Shown here: positions 12,631 to 20,751 of the stretch, one piece after another
How the letters are laid out: every line of letters begins with the position of its first letter
Position numbering within the stretch: position 1 is the first letter of the stretch
DNA from: a virus
Direction: 5' to 3' (one strand)
Virus record (IMG/VR): IMGVR_UViG_3300048872_000029
Span: 1 to 25,989 of that record
Length of the DNA stretch: 25,989 bases
Translations under genes and position numbers: made by a program
Notes under the pieces: model-generated
Database searches by the model: none
Seen by the model: the letters and a program-made list of their open reading frames with translations, nothing else
What the model was told of the DNA's origin: nothing

Positions 12631-12758
12631 AGAGCCGCTACGACCGATATATCGCGCTCCGATGCGCTCTCGAACGTTGCGACTGGTACAGCGACCGTTA
12701 CCAATGGTTGTTCGAAGCGTGGAATCGCGTCGGCGGCTTGATCTATCCGGATGCGTGA
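12627..12758 (+). CDS. small hypothetical protein, 43 aa
   Basis: GTG 12627 overlaps the previous stop (GTGA). The product, MKSRYDRYIALRCALERCDW and onward, is rich in Tyr, Trp and Arg and forms one or two amphipathic helices. The same frame could start at ATG 12618. It is the last gene before the terminase and is separated from it by 21 bases. Confidence 0.5.
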   Translation: MKSRYDRYIALRCALERCDWYSDRYQWLFEAWNRVGGLIYPDA

Positions 12759-12779
12759 GCGGTGAGAGACGAGCCGTGA

Positions 12780-14414
12780 ATGTCGTTCATCCTAAAGCAC
12801 TACTCGCACGAGCTGCTGAAGCGGGAGGCTGATCCAGAGCGCGAGATCAGGAAGGTCTTCAAGGCCGAGGAGTTCGCCGCCGGCCACGTCGAACAGCTCG
12901 CGTTCCTGAACGACCGAGCGCCATGGCAGCACGTCATGTGCGCCAGGCAGAGCGGCAAGAGCTGGGGCTGCGACGGGAAACTGTTCGAGAACGCGCAGAA
13001 CTACTCACGCTCGACGAACCTCCTACTGGGCATCAAGGGGACGGGCGTCCGGGTCAACAACTGGATCCCGATCTGGCAGCAGGGCGTGTGCGAGCGCTAC
13101 TCACTCTCGCCCGACTGCCACAACGAGAGCCAGATGCTGACGGTGCTGCCCAACGAGGCGCGCGTCATGTTCGCCGGCACGGACGACCTGACGAACGTCA
13201 AGAAGTACCTCGGAAACCGGCTGCACAACTGCGTCGTCATCATCGACGAGTGCCAAGATCAGCCCGAGCACGTCCTGAAGTACATCCTGACGGTGCTGCT
13301 GCCGCCCATGTGTACGCCGACCACCCAGATCATCATCGCGGGCGTGATCCCCGAGATGCCGGTCGGCTACTTCCTCGACCTGGCCGAGTACGACGCCGAA
13401 TCGAAGACGGGCGGCAAGGGCCCGGGCTACTCGCACCACGCCTGGGCGCGCGCGGCCAACGTCCACACGCCCGAGGCGATGGATCAGCTCCGGGACTACT
13501 GCAAGCGGCACAACATCTCGATGGACGACCTGACGATCCAGCGCGACTGGTTCAAGCGGCGCGTCTGGAGCCGCACCGCGGGCGCCTACAAGTACCGCCC
13601 AGAGTTGAACGGCTACCCGCCGTCGCTGCCCGAGTGGCTGGCCGAGGCGTACGCCAGGTTCGAGACCGAAGGCACCGGGAAGCACGAGCTGATGTTCGCG
13701 CACCCGATGCTGGAAGCCGACGACGGCGCGCTCTACGGGCTGATGGCCGCCGAGCCCGACCCGGGGATGACGCTGTTCGCCTTCGCGCTCGACCCGGGGG
13801 CGACAACCGACCGCGCATCGGTGCAGGGCTGGGCCTGGGGCGACAAGTCGCGGGACGTAAAGCACATCCTTGACTGGACTACGCCGCGGGGCGTGGGGCT
13901 GAGCACCAGCCAGATGTTCGCGGTGATGGGCTGGGCGCAGAAGGTGTTCAGCGGCTACGCCGGCCCGCGCGGCGGGATCATCGACTGGCGGTACGACGCA
14001 GGCAGCTCGCAGAACACGATCGACAACCTGATGAACGACTACGGGATCCCGGTCGTGCTGGCGGCGAAGAAGGCCGACCTGAAGGGGCAGGTCGACCGGA
14101 ACAACGACCTGCTCGAACAGGGGCGCGCGAAGGTCATGCTCGGCTCGGCACTGGAACAGGACTACCAGCGGGCCCGCTGGGATCCCGAGGCGCGCGCGCG
14201 GAAGCAGTTCAGATGGGCGACCTCCTGGCACCCGGATCCGGCCGACGCGGCCCGCTACGCCCTGCAGCGCTACTTCGACGCCTACGTGGCGCCGCCGGCA
14301 CCGCCCAAGGACGACCTGGAGCGGCACCGGGCCGAGGTGCGGGCCACGCTGGAGGAGCGCCGCAAGGCCGAAGAGGGCGACGACGACGGTATGACCGGCA
14401 CGGATTGGGGCTGA
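12780..14414 (+). CDS. terL: terminase large subunit, 544 aa
   Basis: The motor-nuclease that drives DNA into the prohead and cuts the concatemer. The ATPase domain shows Walker A in CARQSGKS (residues 54-61) and Walker B in VVIIDE (152-157). The RNase H-like nuclease domain has Asp338 in ALDPGA, Asp402 and Asp406 in IIDWRYDAGS, and Asp489 in DPADAARY. A Cys/His-rich intermediate region and an acidic C-terminal tail (EEGDDDGMTGTDWG) follow the usual plan. Length is normal. The ATG at 12780 has a weak ribosome binding site. No small terminase subunit was recognised with confidence. Confidence 0.93.
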   Translation: MSFILKHYSHELLKREADPEREIRKVFKAEEFAAGHVEQLAFLNDRAPWQHVMCARQSGKSWGCDGKLFENAQNYSRSTNLLLGIKGTGVRVNNWIPIWQQGVCERYSLSPDCHNESQMLTVLPNEARVMFAGTDDLTNVKKYLGNRLHNCVVIIDECQDQPEHVLKYILTVLLPPMCTPTTQIIIAGVIPEMPVGYFLDLAEYDAESKTGGKGPGYSHHAWARAANVHTPEAMDQLRDYCKRHNISMDDLTIQRDWFKRRVWSRTAGAYKYRPELNGYPPSLPEWLAEAYARFETEGTGKHELMFAHPMLEADDGALYGLMAAEPDPGMTLFAFALDPGATTDRASVQGWAWGDKSRDVKHILDWTTPRGVGLSTSQMFAVMGWAQKVFSGYAGPRGGIIDWRYDAGSSQNTIDNLMNDYGIPVVLAAKKADLKGQVDRNNDLLEQGRAKVMLGSALEQDYQRARWDPEARARKQFRWATSWHPDPADAARYALQRYFDAYVAPPAPPKDDLERHRAEVRATLEERRKAEEGDDDGMTGTDWG

Positions 14415-14416
14415 TC

Positions 14417-14446
14417 GTGCAGGGTAGCCCGGCCACCCTGGCGTGG
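14417..14446 (+). repeat. conserved start-codon hairpin element, copy 1
   Basis: GTGCAGGGTAGCCCGGCC continues with ACCCTGGCGTGG. CAGGGT (14420-14425) pairs with ACCCTG (14435-14440) around a nine-base loop, and the element ends with the GTG start (14443) of the next gene, two bases after the stem. An in-frame TAG at 14425-14427 rules out an earlier start. No Shine-Dalgarno is present. The same element recurs at 18253 and 25600 in the same orientation. Confidence 0.8.
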
Positions 14447-14742
14447 ATCTACCGAGCGTCGATGACCTGCGGGCGATCTTCGTAGCGGCGAGGGAGAACG
14501 GGATCACGCGCCTCCGGCTCGGCGAGCTGGAGTTCGACCGCCAGGCGGCCCCCGCGCCCGATCTGCTCGACGCGATCAATAAGGCCGCGCCGCTGCCGGC
14601 CGACGAGGACCCCATCGCGATCATCCGCGGGACCGTGCGCCCGAAGGCCCACGCCGAGCCCCAGGACATCCTGGAGGCGATGGCCGCGGGCCAGCCGATC
14701 GTCGGGCCGATCTCCCAACCAGACCCAACGGTTCCGCAGTGA
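14443..14742 (+). CDS. hypothetical protein between terminase and head genes, 99 aa
   Basis: GTG 14443 is the only start available after the in-frame stop at 14425, and it lies at the end of the conserved hairpin element. The N-terminal half (LPSVDDLRAIFVAARENGIT then RLRLGELEF) looks like a small alpha-beta unit of the kind found in phage connector or packaging genes. The C-terminal half is Pro/Ala-rich and probably flexible. I recognise no family. Its place after terL and before a structural gene suggests a minor head or packaging component. Confidence 0.7.
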   Translation: MDLPSVDDLRAIFVAARENGITRLRLGELEFDRQAAPAPDLLDAINKAAPLPADEDPIAIIRGTVRPKAHAEPQDILEAMAAGQPIVGPISQPDPTVPQ

Positions 14743-14757
14743 CCGACAGGAGCGCAG

Positions 14758-15384
14758 ATGCAGGCAATTGACGGAGTGCTTGGCAACCGCTGGCCCCGCG
14801 GGTTCTATCGCGCCTACGCCGAGACGGCGGCCATTGCGCCGGCAGCGAACGCGATCATGGCGGCCTTCCGGTTCGCGGACATCAAGAACTTCGCCACGAT
14901 CCTGCGTGTGTGGCTGACGGTGAACGTCGCCACCGCCGTCACGGCACAGCGCACCGATCCGATGCGCCTCTTCTTCGCCCGCGCCTACACGGTGCGCGAT
15001 TCGACGAACGCCACCGCAGTGGCGATCAGCGCAGCGATGCAGAAGATGCGCACGGGTGAGCTGGACTCGTTGCTGGCCACCGCCGCAGGGGGCAACTTCG
15101 ACGTCGCGAACGCAGCCGCCGGTCTGACCGGTGGAACCAAGACGGTCGACACGAATCCGATGGGGGCAAAGGGATTCAGCCAGCAAGCGCTGGCGGCCCT
15201 GGGCACCGGCATGGAGGGGGATATCTACGTGGGCGCTCCGCAAGGATCTCATCCGTTCGTACTGCTGCCGCCGGTACCGGGGAGCGGCGAGGGTCTGCTG
15301 GTGCAGTGGGGCGCGACCGCGCTCGCGACCGGCACGGTGACTGTCGGCGTCGGCGTCGAGTGGGCGGAATCGACGATCGCCTGA
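14758..15384 (+). CDS. putative virion structural protein, 208 aa
   Basis: ATG 14758 follows ACAGGAGCG. The N-terminal ~60 residues are helical (GFYRAYAETAAIAPAANAIM). The long middle is Ala/Gly/Thr-rich, and the C-terminus is beta-rich with ATALATGTVTVGVGVEWAES. A head-decoration or adhesion role would fit this fold-like pattern. No family is recognised with certainty. It precedes the portal gene by seven bases. Confidence 0.55.
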   Translation: MQAIDGVLGNRWPRGFYRAYAETAAIAPAANAIMAAFRFADIKNFATILRVWLTVNVATAVTAQRTDPMRLFFARAYTVRDSTNATAVAISAAMQKMRTGELDSLLATAAGGNFDVANAAAGLTGGTKTVDTNPMGAKGFSQQALAALGTGMEGDIYVGAPQGSHPFVLLPPVPGSGEGLLVQWGATALATGTVTVGVGVEWAESTIA

Positions 15385-15391
15385 GGAAAGA

Positions 15392-17329
15392 GTGCCCTTC
15401 GAGCTGCAAACAGGGCGCTGGTGGGACGCCGATGAAGCTTCCCTACCGAATACGCTGTCGGGCTGGGCGTCGCACCTGGAGTCTTTCGACTTCGAACGCC
15501 GATCGAAGAACCTGATCTTCGCCCGCCTGGCGACGAACCGAGACCTGCCGAACATCTACGGGCTGTCGCTGACGCGGACGAACATGCGCGCGCTCGACTT
15601 CCGCGACTGGAAGGCGCCCGTGTTCAACGTGACGGGCTCGTCAATCGAGACGCTCGTCAACAAGGTCGGGAGGAACAAGCCCTGGGTCCTGTTCCTCACC
15701 GACGGCGGCGACTTCTCGGCGCGCATGGCCGGCAAGCGCCGGTCGCGTTTCGTGGACGGCGTCTTCCACGAGACGGGGACCTACAAGCTCACGCGGCAGA
15801 TGTTCCAGGACGGCCTGACGTACGGAGACGGGTTCATCAAGGCGACCAAGTCGCTCGACGGCAAGAGCATCGTTCACGACGTTGTCCTGGCCGACGAGCT
15901 GCTGATCGATCCGTGGGATTCGCTCTACTTCGGCAAGTGGCCGCGGTCGCTGATCCATCGGACGTTCGTCAACCGTTCTGACCTGCTGGCCATCTTCGGC
16001 GATGACGAGCAGGCGCGCTTCGCGATCGAGACGGCGCCCGGTTCGTTCCAGGGCCCCATGTGGGGCGGCATGTCGTCGAACGCGCAGTCGGCGATGGTGG
16101 CCCTCCTGGAGGCATGGAAGCTTCCCGACGCGGACGGCACGCCAGGGCGGCATGTCATGTGCGTCAGCGACCGGCTGGCGCTGGTCGACGAGCCGTACAA
16201 GCGGAAGAAGTACCCGTTCGTGAAGTTCTCCTGCGTCAGCGCGGGCCGCGGGTTCTGGAACATCGGCATCCCGGAGATCCTTGGGCCGTTCCAGGCGAAC
16301 ATCAATCGCACGCAGCAGGTCATCGACGACTGCCAGCGGCGCATGTCCACGGGGCGCTGGCTGGTGCCGACCGGCAGCGGCGTGACGGACGACGCGCTGG
16401 CGTCGAAGGCCGCCGGCATCATCCGCCACAACCCGAACCTGCCGCCGCAGTTTGTGGTTCCCCAGGCGGTCCCGGGAGATCTGTATGCGCACCTCGACAA
16501 GACGATCGAGCGCGCCTACAAGCGCGTCGGGATCTCCGAGCTGGCCGCACAGGCCATGAAGCCCGCCGGCCTCAACAGCGGCGAAGCGCTGCGGGCGTTC
16601 GAGAGCGCCGAGAGCGAGCGTTACGTCACGCTGGGGATGCAGCTTGAGGAAGCGGTGGTCGACCTGGCCGAGTTGGACCTGGAGCTGGCCGAGGAGATCA
16701 GGCCAACGGTGCGCGCGCCGCGGTCCGGCGGGATCGACGTCATCGACTGGTCGGAGCTGGAGAAGATCAAGGAGACGAGGGCCGTCATGAAAGCCTTCCC
16801 GATCTCCAGCCTGCCGACGTCGCCCGCGGGGCGTCTCCAGCGTGCCGCCGAGATGTTCCAGATCGGGCAGATCACGAAAGAAGACTACCTGCGAATCATC
16901 GACTACCCCGACACCCAGGCGGTCATCGATCTGCAGACTGCGGCGCGTGATTCGATCGACTGGATGCTTGACAGGATCGTCGAGGAGGGCATCCCCGAGA
17001 TGCCCGAGCCGTACCAGCCGCTCGACGTGGCGATCCAGGTCTGCCAGAACCGCTACCTGCGTGAGCGCACGCTCGGCTGCCCCGAGGAACGGCTGGAGCT
17101 GCTGCGCCGGTTCATGGATGCCGCAAAGACGCTCCAGCAGAAGATCGCCAGCGGCGGCACCATGGGCGCGCCGAATCTGACTAACGCCCAGCAGACGGGC
17201 GCCGCGCTGCCGCAGCCGCCGGGCGGACTGCCCCCGCCCGTGGCACCGGTCATCGGCCAGGGCGCCGCGGGTGGCGACGTGAACCTCGGCCCCGTATCTT
17301 CATCGCAACCGCTGCCGCAAGCAGCCTGA
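15392..17329 (+). CDS. portal protein, 645 aa
   Basis: The portal dodecamer forms the channel for DNA at the head vertex. The length, the gene order (terL-portal-scaffold-capsid) and stretches such as RSKNLIFARLATNRDLPNIY, DELLIDPWDSLYFGKWP, GFWNIGIPEILGPFQANINR and AGLNSGEALRAFESAESERY fit podovirus-type portals. The C-terminal ~60 residues are Gln/Pro/Gly-rich and may form the barrel or a flexible tail. The GTG at 15392 was chosen for GAGGAAAG just upstream. No close paralogue is seen in the window. Confidence 0.85.
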   Translation: MPFELQTGRWWDADEASLPNTLSGWASHLESFDFERRSKNLIFARLATNRDLPNIYGLSLTRTNMRALDFRDWKAPVFNVTGSSIETLVNKVGRNKPWVLFLTDGGDFSARMAGKRRSRFVDGVFHETGTYKLTRQMFQDGLTYGDGFIKATKSLDGKSIVHDVVLADELLIDPWDSLYFGKWPRSLIHRTFVNRSDLLAIFGDDEQARFAIETAPGSFQGPMWGGMSSNAQSAMVALLEAWKLPDADGTPGRHVMCVSDRLALVDEPYKRKKYPFVKFSCVSAGRGFWNIGIPEILGPFQANINRTQQVIDDCQRRMSTGRWLVPTGSGVTDDALASKAAGIIRHNPNLPPQFVVPQAVPGDLYAHLDKTIERAYKRVGISELAAQAMKPAGLNSGEALRAFESAESERYVTLGMQLEEAVVDLAELDLELAEEIRPTVRAPRSGGIDVIDWSELEKIKETRAVMKAFPISSLPTSPAGRLQRAAEMFQIGQITKEDYLRIIDYPDTQAVIDLQTAARDSIDWMLDRIVEEGIPEMPEPYQPLDVAIQVCQNRYLRERTLGCPEERLELLRRFMDAAKTLQQKIASGGTMGAPNLTNAQQTGAALPQPPGGLPPPVAPVIGQGAAGGDVNLGPVSSSQPLPQAA

Positions 17330-17347
17330 ACAAAAAGGAGAACCACC

Positions 17348-17506
17348 ATGAGCGATCAGAACGGACAAGACGCAGGAGAGGCGCTGAAGGCCAGCGTCAT
17401 CAAGGGCTACGAGGACGCGGCAAAGCGCGCCTACGAGCGGGCGAAGGCCGACACCGACACCACGAAGGCGCCCCCGGACGCAGCCCCGAAGGCGACGGGG
17501 ACCTGA
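17348..17506 (+). CDS. small charged virion-region protein, 52 aa
   Basis: ATG 17348 has an excellent site (AAAAAGGAGAACC). The product is an Ala/Lys-rich helix (SVIKGYEDAAKRAYERAKAD) with a Thr/Pro-rich tail. A Tyr-x-Arg-Ala heptad-like motif recurs in the next gene, so the two look like diverged duplicates. It is not a recognised family; a scaffold-associated or DNA-binding minor protein is possible. Confidence 0.65.
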   Translation: MSDQNGQDAGEALKASVIKGYEDAAKRAYERAKADTDTTKAPPDAAPKATGT

Positions 17507-17508
17507 AC

Positions 17509-17742
17509 GTGGAGAAGGACCCGAAGGGCGAGACCGAACCGGACAACGACAAGGTCGACCCCGGCCCGAAGACGGGCGTGAAGGAGGCGGCGAAAACCGC
17601 CTACAAGCGCGCCGACATCGCCGACCCGTTCGCCCTGCAGACTTCCGTCCAGGCCGAGTACGACGCCGCGATGAAGCGGTCGTATCGTCGCGCCAGCACG
17701 GGAAAGGACGACGAGAAAGGAAAGGTGGGAAGTGGAACCTGA
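17509..17742 (+). CDS. small charged virion-region protein, 77 aa
   Basis: GTG 17509 starts two bases after the preceding TGA. Two copies of a related motif are visible, VKEAAKTAYKRA and YDAAMKRSYRRA, similar to DAAKRAYERA of the preceding gene. The rest is highly charged (EKDPKGETEPDNDKVDPGPK). It overlaps the next gene by eleven bases. Role unknown. Confidence 0.6.
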   Translation: MEKDPKGETEPDNDKVDPGPKTGVKEAAKTAYKRADIADPFALQTSVQAEYDAAMKRSYRRASTGKDDEKGKVGSGT

Positions 17743-17923
17743 TCTGAGCGAACGAGTCCTCAAGGCACTGCGCCAGGCCGCGCGCGATGCGCGGTCAGCG
17801 GACGCCCAACAGGAGGCACACGAGCTGGTCGCCATCCTGAGCCCGCCCACGGCGCCTCCAGAAGCAGCGCCCGAACAACCCGCTCAGGAGCCGGAACGTG
17901 AAGGCAAAGCTCGGAAGCGGTAA
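17732..17923 (+). CDS. small helical protein, 63 aa
   Basis: GTG 17732 follows AGGAAAGGTGGGA. The first half is a helix (LSERVLKALRQAARDARSAD) with an Ala-rich continuation, and the end is Pro/Glu-rich and basic (EREGKARKR). It may be a disordered assembly helper. No family recognised. Confidence 0.55.
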   Translation: MEPDLSERVLKALRQAARDARSADAQQEAHELVAILSPPTAPPEAAPEQPAQEPEREGKARKR

Positions 17924-18077
17924 GCGCTTCGCCGCGCTCGAAAGCAGCATCGCCGCCCGCGGCGACGTCCGGAACCCGGGCGCCGTCGCGGCGGCGGTTG
18001 GGCGCAAGAAGTACGGCGCGAAGAAGTTCAACTCGCTGTCGCACAAGCGCCCACGTCTCAAGGATTACGTGGGCTGA
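17898..18077 (+). CDS. small basic phage protein, 59 aa
   Basis: GTG 17898 follows CAGGAGCCGGA and overlaps the preceding gene by 26 bases. The product (GSGKRFAALESSIAARGDVR, GAVAAAVGRKKYGAKKF) resembles a short conserved protein often found in phage head regions, with the signature GRKKYG..KF. The C-terminus RPRLKDYVG resembles the end of the next gene (RPRLAEYVK). Basic and likely DNA- or head-associated; exact role unknown. Confidence 0.65.
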   Translation: MKAKLGSGKRFAALESSIAARGDVRNPGAVAAAVGRKKYGAKKFNSLSHKRPRLKDYVG

Positions 18078-18247
18078 TGCCCTACGCCAGCATGGCTCAG
18101 GACCGGTTCTTCCACGCCGCCGAGAAGCGGGGGGAGATCAAGGCAAGCACGGTCAAGGAGTACGACAAGGCGACGAACTTCAAGAACCTGCCGGCCCGCG
18201 TCGGCAAGAAACGCCGCCGGCCCCGTCTGGCCGAATACGTGAAATAG
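18077..18247 (+). CDS. small basic phage protein, 56 aa
   Basis: ATG 18077 shares a base with the previous stop (TGATG). It begins MPYASMAQDRFFHAAEKRGE, a pattern (S.AQ.RFFHA) recurring in small phage head-region proteins, followed by TVKEYDKATNFKNLPARV and a basic end. With the preceding gene it forms a pair sharing the C-terminal RPRL..YV motif. Function unknown. Confidence 0.65.
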   Translation: MPYASMAQDRFFHAAEKRGEIKASTVKEYDKATNFKNLPARVGKKRRRPRLAEYVK

Positions 18248-18252
18248 GTCCC

Positions 18253-18282
18253 GTGCAGGGTACGCGCGCCACCCTGGCGTGG
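18253..18282 (+). repeat. conserved start-codon hairpin element, copy 2
   Basis: GTGCAGGGTACGCGCGCC continues with ACCCTGGCGTGG. The stem CAGGGT (18256-18261) / ACCCTG (18271-18276) and the two-base gap to the GTG (18279) are as in copy 1. Loop bases differ between copies while the stem is preserved. The scaffold-like gene begins at its GTG. It follows the TAG of the preceding gene by five bases. Confidence 0.8.
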
Positions 18283-19403
18283 GAGACACCCCAGGAGACG
18301 CGACCGCCGGCAGCGGCGGCGAAGGGAGCCCGGATCCGGGCGCGGCAGCCGCCGACCCAGTGACGCAGGGAGGCTCGGAGCCGAGCGGCGCTCATACCGC
18401 CGACCCAGCGGGTTCGACCCCCGCCCCTGCAACCGAAGGCGGCGAGACACCGCCCGCAGCCAGCGCCAAAGGCAAGAACGGCAAGGCGAAGGAGAAGCCG
18501 CCCGCCGAGCCGGCCGCGAAGTCAGGCCCCGATCTGACGGCCCGCCTCGCCAGCATGTCGAAGGACAACCGCGAGGCGCGGAAGGCCCTCCAGCAGACGA
18601 ACAGAGCGCTGGAACAGGCCAGCCAGCGGCTGACCGACTTCGAGAGCCTGATCCAGCGCGCCCAGTCCGGGGACGACACGGCGATCGACGACGTGTACAA
18701 CCGCTTCGGGCTCAGCTTCGAGCGGATCGTCAACTACCACGCCGGCAAGCCCGACCCGACGCCCGAGCAGGCGCGCGACGCCGAGATCGCAGCGCTGCGG
18801 AAGCGGCTCGACGATGAAGCCGGGGCACGCCAGAGGGAGCGCGACGAGGCGAAGGTTGCGTCTGATGCGGCCCGCGAGCAGGCCGCCCGCGGCGAGTACG
18901 TCGGCCTCTGTGCCCAGCACATCAAGACAGCGGCCGAGAAGGCCGAAATTTGCGGACGCCTCGGCGACGAGGCCGCGCAAGCGGTCTTCGCGCGAGTCGT
19001 GAGTGCCTGGGCCGAGGCGGGGCAGCCCGAGCTGATGCCGGGCGAGCTGGAAGAGGCCATCGACAAAGCAGTCGAGGTGCAAGAGCTGGAGTACGAGAAG
19101 CGCGGACAGCTTCTCGTCAAGAAGCTCTCCAACGGTCACGCCAACGGCACGAACGGTGCCGGCAAGAATTCTGATCTGCCTGCCGGTCTCACCGGCAGCA
19201 AGTTGAGCGACACGGACGAAACCATTGTGAACGGGCTCATCGACAAGTCGGCCCCCGGAGCGAATTCGCAACGCGCGAAGCCCCGGTCAATCAGCAGCCA
19301 AATGGGGGGCTCGGCGCCGCCGAAGACCGCCCCACGCGGCGGCATGGACGCGCGCGACGCACTACGGGACACCCTCGCGCAGTTCAATCTGCTGCCGCGC
19401 TGA
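18279..19403 (+). CDS. putative scaffolding protein, 374 aa
   Basis: Located between portal and major capsid, where the scaffold gene normally lies. The first ~80 residues are Pro/Ala/Gly-rich and disordered. They are followed by long charged helices with heptad spacing (KDNREARKALQQTNRALEQA and AALRKRLDDEAGARQRERDE), then a helical tail ending DALRDTLAQFNLLPR that could contact the capsid. No protease motif (Ser/His triad) was found, so it should assemble the prohead and leave it rather than be cleaved by a linked protease. Start GTG 18279 at the hairpin element; no Shine-Dalgarno. Confidence 0.75.
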   Translation: MGDTPGDATAGSGGEGSPDPGAAAADPVTQGGSEPSGAHTADPAGSTPAPATEGGETPPAASAKGKNGKAKEKPPAEPAAKSGPDLTARLASMSKDNREARKALQQTNRALEQASQRLTDFESLIQRAQSGDDTAIDDVYNRFGLSFERIVNYHAGKPDPTPEQARDAEIAALRKRLDDEAGARQRERDEAKVASDAAREQAARGEYVGLCAQHIKTAAEKAEICGRLGDEAAQAVFARVVSAWAEAGQPELMPGELEEAIDKAVEVQELEYEKRGQLLVKKLSNGHANGTNGAGKNSDLPAGLTGSKLSDTDETIVNGLIDKSAPGANSQRAKPRSISSQMGGSAPPKTAPRGGMDARDALRDTLAQFNLLPR

Positions 19404-19441
19404 CGCCGACTTCCAAGCCCGTCCCGTAGGAGCCAACCGCA

Positions 19442-20677
19442 ATGATTGCGGACATCGTCGCAGCCGTCGAACCGATCTACAAGCAGTGGTACTCGTCCAG
19501 TTACGAGAACATGTTCTATCGCGACCGCCCCGCGATGGGCATGATCGCCAAGGAACGGGCAGGGGGCGAGCAGGTCAAGCAGCCCATCAAGATCGCGCAG
19601 GGACCTGGCCAGTCGGCCACGTTCGCGAACGCGCAGACCAACACCGGTCTGTCGACGCGGCGTCCGTTCCTGGGCGACTGGGGCCTGGACTACTCGCTGG
19701 CTCGCGTCTCCAACACGCTCATCGAGCTGTCGGAGAACAGCAAAGGAGCGATCGTCAAGGCGCTGGCGGACGAGACCGAATCGGCCGTCGATGCCCTGGC
19801 GCAGCGCTTCGAGCACGACATGTTCAGGTCGGGCTACGGCGACGTCGGCGTGGTCTCGTCCGGGCAGGGAACCCCGACGATCACACTGACGCTGCGGTCG
19901 GACACGCAGAACTTCTTCCCCGGGCAGGTTCTGGTCGCCGGACCAGCGGTCAACTCGGGCGTGCTGCTGAACGCTGGCGCGACGGCGCTGGTGTCGGCCG
20001 TCGACCGCGACGCCGGGACGGTGTCGAGCGCGGCCAACTGGACGGCGCAGATCGCGGGTCTCATCGCGACCAGCGTCCTGTTCCAGCAGGGCGACCGGAC
20101 CTCCGCAGCGACGCCCACGCCGCTGAAGGTGGTTGGATTCGCAGGCTGGCTGCCGCTCGTGGCGCCGACCGGCGGCGACAACTTCTTCGGTGTCGACCGC
20201 TCGCTCGATCCGGTCTCGCTGGCCGGTGTTCGTGTGACCGGCATCGGGAAGCCGGTCAGCCAGGCCATCTACGACCTGGCTGTGCGCATCGGCGAGAACG
20301 GCGGGGCGCCTGACGTCGCGTTCGTGGCGTTCGACTCCTTCGGCAAGCTGGCGGAGGAGCTGGACAACCGGGCGAACTACGAGAACATCCAGGGCGCCGG
20401 GATCACCATCCTGTACGAGGCCATCACGGTCTCGGGGCCGAAGGGCCGCATCAAGGTGTTCCCGTCGACCTACTGCCCCATGGACCGCCTGTTCGTGCTG
20501 ACGAAGCGCGACTGGACGATCTACTGCGGCGGCGGCTCGAACCCGATGTTCCCGTCCCTGAAGGGCGTGTCGCTGCTCGACGTGTCCAACGCGGACCAGG
20601 TCGAGGTGCGCCACAAGACGCTGGCGCAGCTCATGTGCGCTGCCCCGGGCCACTCGGGAGTCTCGCAGCTCCAGTAG
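19442..20677 (+). CDS. major capsid protein, 411 aa
   Basis: The expected HK97-fold shell protein. It follows the scaffold, has normal length and starts with a helix (MIADIVAAVEPIYKQWYSSS), then E-loop-like and beta segments (EQVKQPIKIAQGPG, FLGDWGLDYSLARVSNTLIE), a long helix (GAIVKALADETESAVDALAQ) and a C-terminal domain (FVAFDSFGKLAEEL, RIKVFPSTYCP, RLFVLTKRDWTIYC). The ATG at 19442 has TAGGAG 11 bases upstream. HK97 fold is inferred from gene order and layout. Confidence 0.85.
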   Translation: MIADIVAAVEPIYKQWYSSSYENMFYRDRPAMGMIAKERAGGEQVKQPIKIAQGPGQSATFANAQTNTGLSTRRPFLGDWGLDYSLARVSNTLIELSENSKGAIVKALADETESAVDALAQRFEHDMFRSGYGDVGVVSSGQGTPTITLTLRSDTQNFFPGQVLVAGPAVNSGVLLNAGATALVSAVDRDAGTVSSAANWTAQIAGLIATSVLFQQGDRTSAATPTPLKVVGFAGWLPLVAPTGGDNFFGVDRSLDPVSLAGVRVTGIGKPVSQAIYDLAVRIGENGGAPDVAFVAFDSFGKLAEELDNRANYENIQGAGITILYEAITVSGPKGRIKVFPSTYCPMDRLFVLTKRDWTIYCGGGSNPMFPSLKGVSLLDVSNADQVEVRHKTLAQLMCAAPGHSGVSQLQ

Positions 20678-20695
20678 TCGGTGACGTGACGCTCG

Positions 20696-20714
20696 GCGCG
20701 TAGCAGTAACGCGC
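20696..20714 (+). terminator. hairpin after the major capsid gene
   Basis: GCGCGT (20696-20701) pairs with ACGCGC (20709-20714) around AGCAGTA in the gap after the capsid stop. No T-run follows, so it is more likely an RNA-stabilising or processing structure or a weak attenuator than a full terminator. Confidence 0.35.
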
Positions 20715-20751
20715 GCCGGGCGCCGCGACCGGCCCTGAAAGGAACAGGACC

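Noticed and set aside
13826-13847. A sequence beginning GTGCAGGGCTGGGCC resembling the start-codon hairpin element
   Set aside because: It lies inside the terminase coding region, lacks the ACCCTG arm and does not precede a start codon.
13101-14786. 561-codon open frame on the minus strand opposite the terminase
   Set aside because: It is a GC-codon shadow: the + strand has complete terminase motifs, and the minus frame is Arg/Pro/Val-rich without recognisable domains.
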